DNA from: Hibiscus mutabilis
Taxonomy: Eukaryota > Streptophyta > Magnoliopsida > Malvales > Malvaceae
Assembly: GCA_019671005.1 (NCBI GenBank)
Contig: CM033719.1
Span: 27,330,750 to 27,394,749 of the forward strand
DNA length: 64,000 nucleotides
Direction of reading: 5' to 3'
The first letter of the stretch is position 1, and every line of letters begins with the position of its first letter. Under the pieces are notes generated by a model. The model was given only the letters and a program-made list of their open reading frames with translations, made no database searches and had not been told where the DNA came from. Positions 33,298 through 44,384 of this stretch are shown piece by piece. The position numbers were made by a program, and so were the translations under genes.

Positions 33298-34755
33298 CGC
33301 TTCCACGGCATGTTAGATTATTTGAGTGATTTTGAATGGGAATTCATAAGGTTATGAGATGTTTTTTCTTTAAGAATATTGATTTAAAAGTCAATTTCTG
33401 ATTTTTAATCTCCAATAATTGTTTTTCTTCATTTTTGCTCTACATGTATCGAAAAAATCCTGAAAATTTTCCGAAACACTGGGCCTGAAACTTTCAAAAA
33501 TTGTAATGTTGCCATGGAATTCTTAAATTTTTTGTTACGGTCCTTACCCACCAAAATTGACTTAAAATTAATTGTTTTGATTACAAAGTTGTTTTAAATT
33601 ACTTGGATGGCCTAAATATTAGTGTAAACATCAGTTTTGCCTCAACTTATTCAAATGTTATCACATTTAAAAAATTACCAATTTAGACCCTAAACTTTTT
33701 AAAATTTACAATTTGATCCCTTGGTGATACATCTTCTCTACAATGTTTACTGATGTTACCTAAGTTCCATTCTTTCATTTTCCTTGTATATTGTGCTATA
33801 TTTTTGTATTCTTAAATTCTCTACAGTAACTAAGTCTTAATTAGTGTGAATTTTGTCTCGGATCTCGAATGTAACATTTCATGACTATGTACGGATACCG
33901 GACCGAGTAGGGGTTGTTACAACAAAATTATGGGTACAAATCCAAATATTCGAATGATAACTTTGATCGAGGAAAAACTCTTATTTATAATGTCGTTTTA
34001 CTAGGTGTGTATTTATCCAGATACAAAAATTGTGAATTTTATTGAGTATTAATTTAATATTGTACAATTAACCTTCTTGTTCATTTTATCCTAAAAACAA
34101 GCAAAGGCAAATATAATTCGGGGTGACGTTTCACGGTAACCTCCTATTTGTCATCGGTCAAAAATCCTTTGTACCATCCAATACCTCAACACTAAAAGTA
34201 TAAATTATAAGCCTTAACGTTAAATTTTAAATCATAAACCTTAAAAAAATATACCCTACCCATAATTCTCTTAACCCTAACGTTTAATACTTGAAGTCAT
34301 TCGAGTTGTAACACCATATTTATACACTTTTTTTTTCACTTTAGTCCTCTTATATATATTTTTTAAAAAATAGTTTATTTATAAATTTACCTTCACTTTC
34401 AAACATTTATGTTTTCTCCCCCAACTCTAAAATCTTGACTTTATCCCTGGTGACTATTTATCTCAATATCACTGTATGATTAATTGTATATCTGAATTGA
34501 ACTATTAGTAGACTGGCAATGATTGTTGAAAGTATCACATACTACGTTTTCAAAGTGAATATCTGATCAATAAATGGTTGGTGGTACAACTAGAACGACT
34601 TCAAGTATTAAACGTGTATAAATATGGTGTTTTTAATGCATATCGATACGAAACTGGAAGAATATTTTTAAACTTTTATGACGATGTGTCATCATTTAAT
34701 TTACTAACAAATACTTCGAATTTTAATGGGTAAACTGACTCAACATTTCCTTGGC
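33298..34755. other. Intergenic DNA 3' of the WSD1-like pseudogene
   Basis: No gene. 33,640-33,730 carries the repeat phrases 'aatttagaccctaaac' and 'tacaatttgatccct'. 33,860-33,920 ('gtaacatttcatgac...ggggttgttacaac') resembles an LTR scrap. 34,195-34,300 holds 'cataaacctta' and 'ttaaccctaac' words like the telomere-like miniature elements at 27.2 and 28.4 kb. Confidence 0.4.
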
Positions 34756-34914
34756 CTAGCAAACACTGTTGTTTATTACGATTGCGTCCTTGAAGAGCTT
34801 GAGAGATTCTTCAAAATCATCGCAAAGCAGGTAAGGATCAGGAATCACATTTGGATCAACTGCTACAACAATGCTCATCTTATCGATGTAGCTTTGGAAA
34901 TGAATTGTCAAAGC
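34756..34914 (-). pseudogene. WSD1-like: WSD1-like exon, terminal (last)
   Basis: An AG at 34,916-34,915 precedes a fully open 52-codon frame ending in TAG. It reads 'ALTIHFQSYIDKMSIVVAVD', then 'IPDPYLLCDDFEESLKLFK', the C-terminal signature of the WS/DGAT C-terminal domain (DUF1298). The phase fits the exon ending at 53,202 although the two are 18.3 kb apart. A plus-strand open frame over the same bases is its shadow. Confidence 0.92.
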
Positions 34915-35262
34915 CTGCAATTAATTAAAAAAAACCCTTTAATAATTGCATCGAAAAAAAAGTTATAAGTAGAGATGAGCTCGACTCGAAAAGCTCGAAG
35001 TTGAGCACGACTAGGCTCGAAATCTCATAAGCTCAAAATTATCAAGCTCAAAACGAATCCAAAATAAATAAAAAAATTGGAGCTCGAACTCGAAACATTC
35101 TCAAACTTTATAATTGTTTTTTATGAAATTTTTGGTGATTTTCATAACACACCGCTAATGCATAAATTTTGAACAGATTTCCTAAACTTATCTTTGACTC
35201 CATTAATCATTCTAAAATTCTTCTAAATGCTTATCAACATATTTCACATGAATGATAAATAA

Positions 35263-36721
35263 TGGTACTCTAAAGAGCACGTATTTTCTCCCTATTTATC
35301 AATTAATTTGTCCCCACATTGGTATCGCATGCATGCATTCTTGCATTTTTAGTTTACTATTTGTATATTTTCTAATTCAGTTTACTTTGCTAGAATTTTC
35401 CTTATTTTTGCCATTTTTTGTTGTTTTGTCACTACACTGCTAATTTCGCTATAAAAGCATCTTAGTATTGCAGCCAAGACTATTGTTGTATTGTGATGTT
35501 GCTGCATAAACGTTGTTTGGATTACGTCTAGGACTATCTCCCATTGACAATTGTCAAAAAGATAAGATCAAATGACGCTAGCAAGAAGATAAGATCAAAG
35601 GACAATGAGCTGGCAGTTAGTTACAACAACTTTTTTTCGGACCTGATGTGGGCGCAATGAAACAATCATTGTCGCCGCAACGACAACTGTCAGAATAAGA
35701 TTAAAGGATTATGAGCTGTCCATTAGTAAAGCTGTCCTATATGAAATTTTATTCAGAAAATCAATGAAGGACACCTGTAAACACTCAATTGGAAAGTGAT
35801 AAGGATATATATTCATATATTCTTAAAAAGGGAGCTCATATCTTATCATCATCTTTTGGAAGATCATTTTTTCTTTCTTTTTAAGCTTCATCTATGGCAG
35901 CTTGAGCTTATTTCTGGTGAACCGGGGTGAAGACAAGGCAGATCTCTTAGTGACAATAAGGATCCAAGTGCAGAAGCAAGGAGGAACATGTGGATTTATT
36001 CTGAATCAAGCTAGGAATAGAGATTTTCGTTTGTTTTTACATGTTCTTTTATAATTCAATGGAGGATGATTTATTGTTTTCTTTCCTTAAGAACGAGAGT
36101 TATTTTGGATTATGAACTTCAACTTATTTTATGAAGCTTTCTTTATTGTTTCAACTTTTGAGTTTGAATGTTATTTTACACGGAAGTGTTTAATGCAACT
36201 ATTGTCGCTGAAAGGTGCAGTGACAGTTTAAGTTAACGAGCATCACAACGAGAGTTGGGTGGGGATTCAATGAAAGTTGGTCCACTCATTCGAAGACACG
36301 CAATATCTCCCAACAATGAAAGTTGTGGTAGATTTGTTTGTTTAATTCATTATCCGAGAGTTGAAGGAAAGTTAGTAGATAAGTTTTATTTATCTTGCTT
36401 TATAATCATCTCATGCTTTAACCTTGCAGCATTTGGTATACTTCCATGTTACACCGAGGGAATCCAATATTTTTACAGAATATCACTTTCCTTTCCTATT
36501 TTGTTACTATTGCATCCACATCACTCTTTGAAATTTTTTGCATTTACATTTCTTTGCATCGACAACTTAACTCACATTTCCTTTTATTTTCAAAACTTTT
36601 GCACTAACATTAATAGGCATAAAACCGCTTTCCTCATGGGATCGATATCCAATAGGATCAACTATACTTGCATTGGCGTGTGTATGGTTGCACAATTGCT
36701 ATGACGTTTCATAACTGATCA
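35263..36721 (+). repeat. 5' LTR of the Gag-only gypsy element
   Basis: About 1.46 kb, matching 39,249-39,799 followed by 51,318-52,241. Open frames inside it (for example 36,255-36,704) are by-products of LTR sequence. It ends ...TGATCA just before the primer-binding region. Confidence 0.82.
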
Positions 36722-36723
36722 AG

Positions 36724-36745
36724 TTTTGGCGTCGTTGCAGGGAAG
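36724..36745 (+). other. Primer-binding region of the Gag-only gypsy element
   Basis: 'ttggcgtcgttgcaggga' closely resembles the conserved TGGCGCCGTTGCCGGGGA that follows the 5' LTR in plant Athila/Tat elements. Confidence 0.75.
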
Positions 36746-36865
36746 ATATTCGTTTGATGTTTATTTTTATTTTTTCACTTTTTATACATTTTCGATTATT
36801 TTTTAGTAACTATTATCTTTGCTTTTCTTTTATCACTGTTATTTTTTTAGATTTCATTTTAAATG

Positions 36866-38800
36866 TTTTATGACCAAAGCTAATTTATAGCTGACTTTGA
36901 TTCAGAAATTGAAAGAACTGCTAGGAGGAGACTTCAAGAACAAAGGGACGTGGTTTTACCAACAAACAATGCGTTCACATCTATGAAGCAGCCACAACAT
37001 CCTATTGACTCGCCACTGTGTCCATGCGCTCAATCTTAAAATAGGACTATATGAGATGTTATTGCGCTGTTTTGGATGATTTACAACCAGCAGTTGTCAA
37101 GCCCAAACTTTTTGCTATAAATTTTGAACTCAAACTAGTCATGCTTCAAATGTTGAATTTTAATGGTAAATATGTTCGATTGCCTCATGAAGACGCAAGA
37201 GAGCATCTCAAATCCTTTATCTTTATTTGTGTATCTTTTAGTCAACAAGGTATTCCTGATGATGCCTTATGTATGCCATTATTTCTGTATTCTTTGTAGG
37301 GAAGAGCTTGTACATGGTTTCATAGACTTCCTGCCAGATCTATCACATCTTGGAATTTATTGGCAACGAAATTTGTTCAAAGATTTAACTCGTCGACAAT
37401 GAATGCTCGTCTAAGAATTAAAATTACATCTTATCATTAGCTGGATGATGAGAGTCTTCCTACCACATGGGAACGTTATAAATTATTACTTCAACGTTAC
37501 CCTATACACGACATTCAAAAAAAGACACTGGTCAAGATTTTCTATAATGGGCTGAATTTACAAACGAGGAATCTTATCGATAGATCACCCAATGGACCTT
37601 TGTTGATTGCACTTATAATGAGGCAGCTGGTATTTTGGAGAGATATGCTCAGGATGATTATCAATATCCTATTTTTAGAAATGCTTTGAGAGTTATAAAG
37701 TCGGATAAAAATTTTGCTCTTCGTGCTAAAATTTCTCCTCTTGACAAAAAGATTCAAAATATGCAAGGGACTAGTAAAGTTGCACATATTCTAATTGCTC
37801 AACTAGTTGATGTCCATGTAATCTACTGCAAGATTTGCAGTTACAACCATAGCTACGAAGTTTACCCGCAGTATGGGGAGAATTCGTGTTATGTGAACAT
37901 TATGTGAAGAAATACCCTTGGTATTTTCTACAATGTTTCCACATGTCAGTCTTGGGGAACTTCAAATTTCAGACAACGTGTTGGAGCATTCAGATTTGGG
38001 AATATTGGTTTACAAAGAAATTCTAACGCATAACAAGGGAACTTCAATCAATCGCAACAATAGTACACTCAGAAAGTTTTGTTGCAGTTACAGTAGAACA
38101 CAGTGCAACCACAATATTTTCCTTGGCAAAATCCGCAACCACAATAAAGTTCATAGACTCCGATGCAATCACAACCTAGTTAGGAATAATATGCTCAGAC
38201 ATCTACATCTAATCTTTTTGCTCATTTCGAAGCATTAATCCGATAATATATTTCTCGAATTGAAGTTATAGTGCAAGGCAACACATTTTCAATTCATGCT
38301 TTGGAGGTTCAAATGGGACAATTAGCATCTACTGTGAATTCTCGACAACCAGGCACACTCCCTAGTGCCACTGTAACTCTGATTGTTAAAGGGAACGAAC
38401 ATTACACGGATATCACTCCAAGGAGTGGTATACAGATAAGTAAATTGGTTTAAAAATCAATTGCATTTGCTCAAGATCAAGGTGATTCATCTAAAAAATA
38501 TCAAGTCATTGAGGATAGGGTGGATGAAAGCTTAAAGAATGTTACTTCTCAAGTTATCACTCCTTTACCATCAATTCTAAAATCTAAGTTGTTAACGCAA
38601 CACCAATTGTCGATGCAACGTCGAGCTAAAGAGGAGTGTCATTCTGTCCACATACTAGATAATTTAATCCAGAAGGAATCTCATGAATGTGAGTGGTTAA
38701 TTCCCTGGAATGCAGCCAAAATCAATGAACTGTTTGGTAATAAAGCAGATGTATTCAAGAATGTCACTGCAACTGATTCACTAGGTGACATTTTTTAGTA
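36866..38800 (+). pseudogene. Gypsy Gag remnant (retrotrans_gag)
   Basis: From about 36,866 the plus strand reads 'DFDSEIERTARRRLQEQR', an Athila-type Gag N-terminus. The 37,051-37,300 frame has 'FELKLVMLQML' and 'LPHEDAREHLKSFIFIC', the start of the retrotrans_gag domain. It continues across stops with 'ARSITSWNLLATKFVQRF', 'LDDESLPTTWERYKLLLQR' and 'IFYNGLNLQTRNLID'. At 38,271-38,453 comes 'ALEVQMGQLASTVNSRQPGT' and 'ITPRSGIQ', the Gag C-terminal region. The 38,520-38,798 frame is not recognisable as protease or Pol. Several stops and frame changes make it inactive. Confidence 0.78.
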
Positions 38801-39248
38801 TTAAACAATGGATGCAATGGTAGAAGAAGTGATCAAGCTGTGGATATTGTGGAGCCATTCAAAGTGTTTTCTTCTGAACTAGAGGCAGTTGATGATGTCT
38901 AGATGAAACAAAAAGAGAAAACTGAGGGTCAACCAACATCGAACGCAAGGGAGAGACTTTGATCCTAAGTCACCATTCAAGTGGTCTACTTTTTCTGATT
39001 AAATGTTTTATTTTTCTAAGTATAGAGTTTTATTATTTTTTCTTTTTATTTTTTGCAATAATTTCTTTTTTATGTAGAATAACAAAACCCTTGCATAGCA
39101 CTTGATCATTCTCTGATCTAAGTGTCGTACACCAGTATAGTGAACTCAAAATAGCAGATGTCATTGCATCCATGGCTATGGATTTTTAGTTTGTCCCCAC
39201 ATTGGTATCTCGTGCATGTATTTCCCCACATTGGTATCTCATAGCAGA

Positions 39249-39804
39249 TGGTACTCTAAAGAGCACATATCTTCCCCTATTTATCAATTAATCTGTCCCC
39301 ATATTGGTATCTCATGCATGCATTCTTATATTTTTAGTTTACTATTTGTATATTTTCTAAATTAGTTTACTTTGCTCGAATTCTCCTTATTTTACCATTT
39401 TTTGTTGTTTTGTCACTACACTACTAATGTCGCTACAAAAGCATCTTATTATTGTAGCCAAGACTGTTTTTATATTGTGTTATCATTGCATAAGCGTTGT
39501 TTGGATTGCGTCCAGGACTATCGCCGTATTGACAGCTATAAAAAAGAGAAGATCAAATGATGCTAGCAAGAAGATAAGATCAAAGGACAATGAGCTGGCA
39601 TTTAGTTACAATAACTTTTGTCCGGGCCTGATGTGGGAACGATGAAATATTCATTGTCACCGCAATGGTAGCTGCCATGATAAGATCAAAGGATTTTGAG
39701 CTGTCCATTAGTACAACTGTCATATACAAAATTTTATTAAGAAAAACTATGAAGAACATATGTAAACACCCAATTGAAAAGTGATAAGGATATATATATA
39801 TATA
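39249..39804 (+). repeat. 3' LTR of the Gag-only gypsy element, left part
   Basis: Matches 35,263-35,815 of the 5' LTR. It is interrupted after 'gtgataaggatata' by the nested element at 39,805. The last five bases, 'atata' (39,800-39,804), are one copy of that element's target duplication. Confidence 0.82.
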
Positions 39805-41224
39805 TCAGTTGACTAACGCTTGGAAAATAATTGATGAATTAATGTAAATATGCCAGTAAAATAATACCAAGTTTAGGTCTTTTTGCATGCAAGTATACAC
39901 GGTCAGCAAATAATACAGCAGTAAGCTGAGTATCGTATCCACAGGGATTGTCCAGGAATTCAATTCCACAATATTGCTTGTGAAATAAAACAAATGAGTT
40001 TGGATTGGGTTTTAGATTTAAGAAAAAAATAACTAAGGAAAAGAAAGTAAAAATTCAGACAGATTGGCAAACAAATGTATTCAAATGGATGGTGGGTATT
40101 GGCAAGGGATGTATGGATTTCAAGCTAGCAAAGACATCATTTAATAACTTTTAACCTTGGTTTTATTGCCGATCAGATTTTAAGGTTAGTATTGCCTCTG
40201 TCGATAGCAATACCCTAAGTTAATTATGATTAATCTATAGCAATGTTTTTTAATAATTAACTTGGAAAAGTTCTAATCTTTTCTCCTAAGGGGTAGATTC
40301 ACTTCCGAAGTAAGCTCATCTACTTGAACATATTCTGTCGAAGTTTCTCACCTTAGTACTTGGCAATTAATCGTTCTCTCAAGTCTATTAAGATATTAAG
40401 GGATAATAAGCATGGAATGCCAATTGTCGTATGACAAACAATTTAGGAAAATTAAGTACTAGCCGGATAGACAAAAATGCCAAAGCATTCAATTATTAAA
40501 AACTGAAAAACAGCTAAGCGTTCATCACAAAAACATCCCCAGCCAACTTAAAAGAATTAGTTCATGGCTGGGGGAACCATCAACACATCATCATTTTCAA
40601 ATAACACCATTATTAAAATAGAATTAAAACTAAGAGAAATAGGAAAAGAAAGAGATCCGTCGATACAACCCTTCAATGGATCTAAAGCTCTTGGTCTTAG
40701 TCTGGTCGAACCACGATTGCCCTCTAGCTTCCTCTTTCACCACAGTGCATCCCTCTTTGGCTCATGGATCGGCTCTCTTTAAATAGGCACGCGCAGAAAC
40801 TTTAGATTGGGTTTGAAACTTGAAAGTTAGTTACACATCAGGATAGGCGCGTTACATCTTATCCTTCTTTTGTAATTTAACGCCGACGTGTTCTTTGACC
40901 AACGGCTACTTGACCGAGCATCGGTCATCCACTTTTACCAACCGAGCTTGGCAATTCTCATCCAACTTTGCCAACTGCAACTCAGCATTTCTCTTCTACT
41001 TCTCTGGCTTCATGCTCTTGTCCTACTCTGCTCTACCAAGCATGCCCTGCTCCTACCATACCACTAAAGCAAGAAAATACACTCTTACTCTAGCAAAAGA
41101 AATACTCCTTAACTCATAGATGCAAATACATGATTCTACTAGCTAAATGCACAAAAATATACTCGAAGTCAAACAAAAGCATGGCAATTTATATATGAAA
41201 ATTGGTACTTTTGAGGAGTTAACA
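39805..41224 (-). repeat. 3' LTR of the nested gypsy element
   Basis: About 1.42 kb ending ...GAGGAGTTAACA. It shares with the right LTR 'gcaagtatacacggtca', 'gtatcgtatccacagggattgtcc' and the region around 'cttcaatggatc'. Open frames at 40,564-41,119 are LTR by-products. Confidence 0.88.
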
Positions 41225-42323
41225 TTCCCCCAAACATAGCTCATTTCTTGTCCTCAAGTAATGCAACATAAAGCTATAAAAATAGAAAAATAAAGAAAAA
41301 TGCATCAACAAAATTTTCCTGATAGATAATACAAGCTAGCAAACATATTTTGGTCATAGTTTTGTCCTCAGATATCCAAAGCAGTAATGCCAAACATATC
41401 AACAAATTCAAGTGCATCAATATAACACCAGCCTAGGGTCATCAAGTGTGCATGAAGTGCGCGCAATATGCATCAAGTATATTTTAACTCCCTTAGCAAC
41501 ATTTTAACATCCAAACTCATATATATATTATTTATTTGCCAAGGTTTTCTTTTAGCTGGCATTAAATTAGGGTTTGCTTCATGACATTTTTTGACATGAA
41601 ATATAAGAGGGAGCAAACCACAAATCCCCACGTTAATCTAGACTATACCACTAAGCTAACCCGTTACACTCATACCCTAAAGCTTTGTTGGCTTGAGAAC
41701 AAAGAGGGAGCATACCACGAAGCCCCAAGCTACTTATTGTTTCTAAGGCAAATGAGTGTTCTAAAATTTTTACATGCCTTTGGCAAAATATTTTTTTCCT
41801 TATTCTTCACTTTTACCTTGGCATTGCTCTTTATATATATATATATATTCTGAGATCAGTTTCAAGAGTCCTATGTTTGTTTTGGAATCTAGATGCATAT
41901 CACGTGTTTAAGTGAGACTAAAGTTACCTAAGCTAGAGATCAATTGCCAAGCAACCTGGCATTACTAATCTGCTGGCTCATACTAACTACAGATTCTAAA
42001 TTCATCATCGAACATGGCATACTAGTAAAAATTCTAACTATGCTAGCAAAAGTGTTGGCAAAATTATCAGGTAAAAAATATGTTGTAAAATTTTTTTACT
42101 AGTCTGGTATGCATGATCTATCTAATCTACATGGCAACAGAATGATATGGAAATAGAAACATACATTGTCATGGCAATAAATGCGAGGCAACACACCCCC
42201 CAAACCAAAGGTGTGCATTGTCCTTAATGCATTAAAACATATATAGACAAAATTAAATATAGGAAAATACATATATATAAAATGAAATACATGGGAAAAA
42301 TAACAAAATATGAATGTAAGGAG

Positions 42324-43762
42324 TTAAGGGGTAGAAGACTCCTCTTCAAAATATTTCGGACGTGAGACGTCGGTCTTTCTCTCGATAAAGCTCCATCTAT
42401 TTCGAGCCATGTGCTTCTTCTTTTTCTTTGAAATAGTAGTGGAAGCTTTCACATCATGAAGGACCTCCTCAATGATTCACACAGGCTCAGATACACCAGG
42501 GATAACTAAAGCAGCAGAAGAAGCAATTACAACTAGTGGCAAATCGGTCTTAGTAGGGGCTTCGTCATTAGATTCTTATGAAGTGTCAGTCTTGGCCGAT
42601 TCAACTTGGACATGTGAAATATGGACAATGGCATCAGATTGTTGTGTAGGAGTATGAACAAATTGGGGATTGATTGGTATTCCTTTAGTGGCAAGAAGCT
42701 CGAATGGGAACTCAGGAAATGATGGCAAAGGATTGACAAACATGCCTTCAAGAGTAGTCTTGATGGCACTATTCTAGCTCTAGTGTATTGCTTGAGCGCT
42801 AAATTTTGTTCCTCTGTCTTCTTCAGTTTTTGCAATATGAGCTCCTAGCACTGGTAAATCTGGGAAAGTAATGCCAAGGCATCATCTAGCATCGATGTTG
42901 GCACCGGTGTGACAGGTTCTATCTTAGGAGTTCTGGCAGCAGACACTGGCTCAGTAGCCTTTCCCTTTCCCTTTCCCTTCTCCTTTGCCTCTCTGGCAAT
43001 TAATTGGCTCCACATCGTAGGGTAATTACTCTCTTGCATTTTTGGGTGTTGTCGGAATCAAGCTTTGGTACTTTATGCAGTATGCAAAATTTAGAAATTA
43101 GTGAAGGAAAAACCAGACTACCACTTCCCTTACTAGCATATTTGTAGGTCTCATCCACAATCAAATGTTCTACGTTAATCTTCCTCTCCATCATGATGGA
43201 ATACATCAGAGCCATCCGCTCTTCTAAACCAGTTTCATTGTGCATGGTTTGCATAAGATTTGCCTTCAAGAAGTGGTTCAAAACCCTCGGCTATGGCTTC
43301 AATGCCAGCCATTTCACAGTCTGTTTACCTTTGGATGAAACAATCTATTTTGTGCTAGGTTCGCACAAGTATTTTAGAATTAGCTTCCTCTTAGTATCAT
43401 CTAAAGATTTAGCAAATGCTGAATGTTCTTCTCCTGCACCCTCCAATTTAAACAAGCCATTAATAAATCATTCATCAAATCGAACACGCGTACCTTGTAT
43501 AAGTAAAAAAGACTTTTGTAGTGGGATGGGCATAGAATTTGTGAACAACAGTGGAATCAACCTCTCTTGGTTGTTGGAAAAATGTCTCATATTTGTGCTT
43601 CTTGACAATAGCAACAACTTCTGGTGAGAACTCTAAGTTAGATTCGTTTTTGAATTTGAAACCCTTCTCATAACAGAACATACAAGCTGCAAAATTATCT
43701 TCATACTTCTTCTTGATTTCTTTATTGAAGAAAAATTAGAAAGGTTCGAAAGAAGATGCCAT
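42324..43762 (-). pseudogene. Extra ORF in the env position (putative plant transposon protein type)
   Basis: Minus strand from ATG at 43,762 to TAA at 42,324-42,326, about 480 codons with several stops and shifts. 'FCYEKGFKFKNE', 'AIVKKHKYETFFQQPREVD' and 'VHKFYAHP' are followed by 'ERMALMYSIMMERKINVEHLI' in two parts and 'SLVFPSLISKFCILHKVP'. This matches the pattern I know from plant Athila-type elements annotated as 'putative plant transposon protein' (I believe PF20167). A Lys/Ala-rich linker (about 42,990-42,930) and a basic C-terminus ('SKKKKKHMARNRWSFIERK') follow. No membrane segment is evident, so an envelope role is not supported. Function is unknown. It lies 3' of pol, before the polypurine tract. 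Confidence 0.65.
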
Positions 43763-44384
43763 AGGAAAAGATTGAGAGAAAAATTGTTTGAAGAGCAAAG
43801 GTTGAAAGAAAGATGGTTTCTTTGTTTGCTTGTCGTGTGAGAAAATAAAAATAAAAAGAGTTTTTTTGTTTTAGCTAAGTGAAAATCGGGGGTTATTAAT
43901 TGGAAGAGGAAAACTATTGGGAAGGTTTAAAGATGAGGTTTAGTGGGGATAATGATATGTTTGATAGTTATGCGTGTTTGGAGAAGTGGGATGATGATGG
44001 GTTTAAGGGGTAAGGATGAGGTGATGGCGCTAGAAAAAAATAAGGGTAAAAAAGTGATAAGGTTGAAATTTGAAGTTTAAAGATTTACCCTGGATAGCTA
44101 GGGTTTTCCCGCTTCAACCAACAAACTACTCTCTCTTGGGCTTGATCTTGCATAGAGTCCACATGTTATCCAATCTTATGATAAAGAGGTCTCAAATTTC
44201 TGGTCAGTCTTGGCATACTGCCATGGCATTCTGTCTTGGCAAACTTTCCAATACTGACACCCACAAAAACAACCTTTCAAAGCATAAAAAGAAAATAAAA
44301 TAAATAAACTAAAATACTAAAAAGAAAAACAACTAAACTAACTATTTACAATGATCAAAAGATGGTGACAAAATTACTCAATCT

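Noticed and set aside
34726..34968. 80-codon plus-strand open frame
   Set aside because: It is the antisense shadow of the last WSD1-like exon, whose minus-strand reading matches a family signature.
36255..36704. 149-codon plus-strand open frame
   Set aside because: It lies wholly within a gypsy LTR, and the other LTR does not preserve it.
42324..43762. Retroviral-type envelope gene
   Set aside because: Only its position suggests this. No signal peptide, transmembrane segment or cleavage site is visible.
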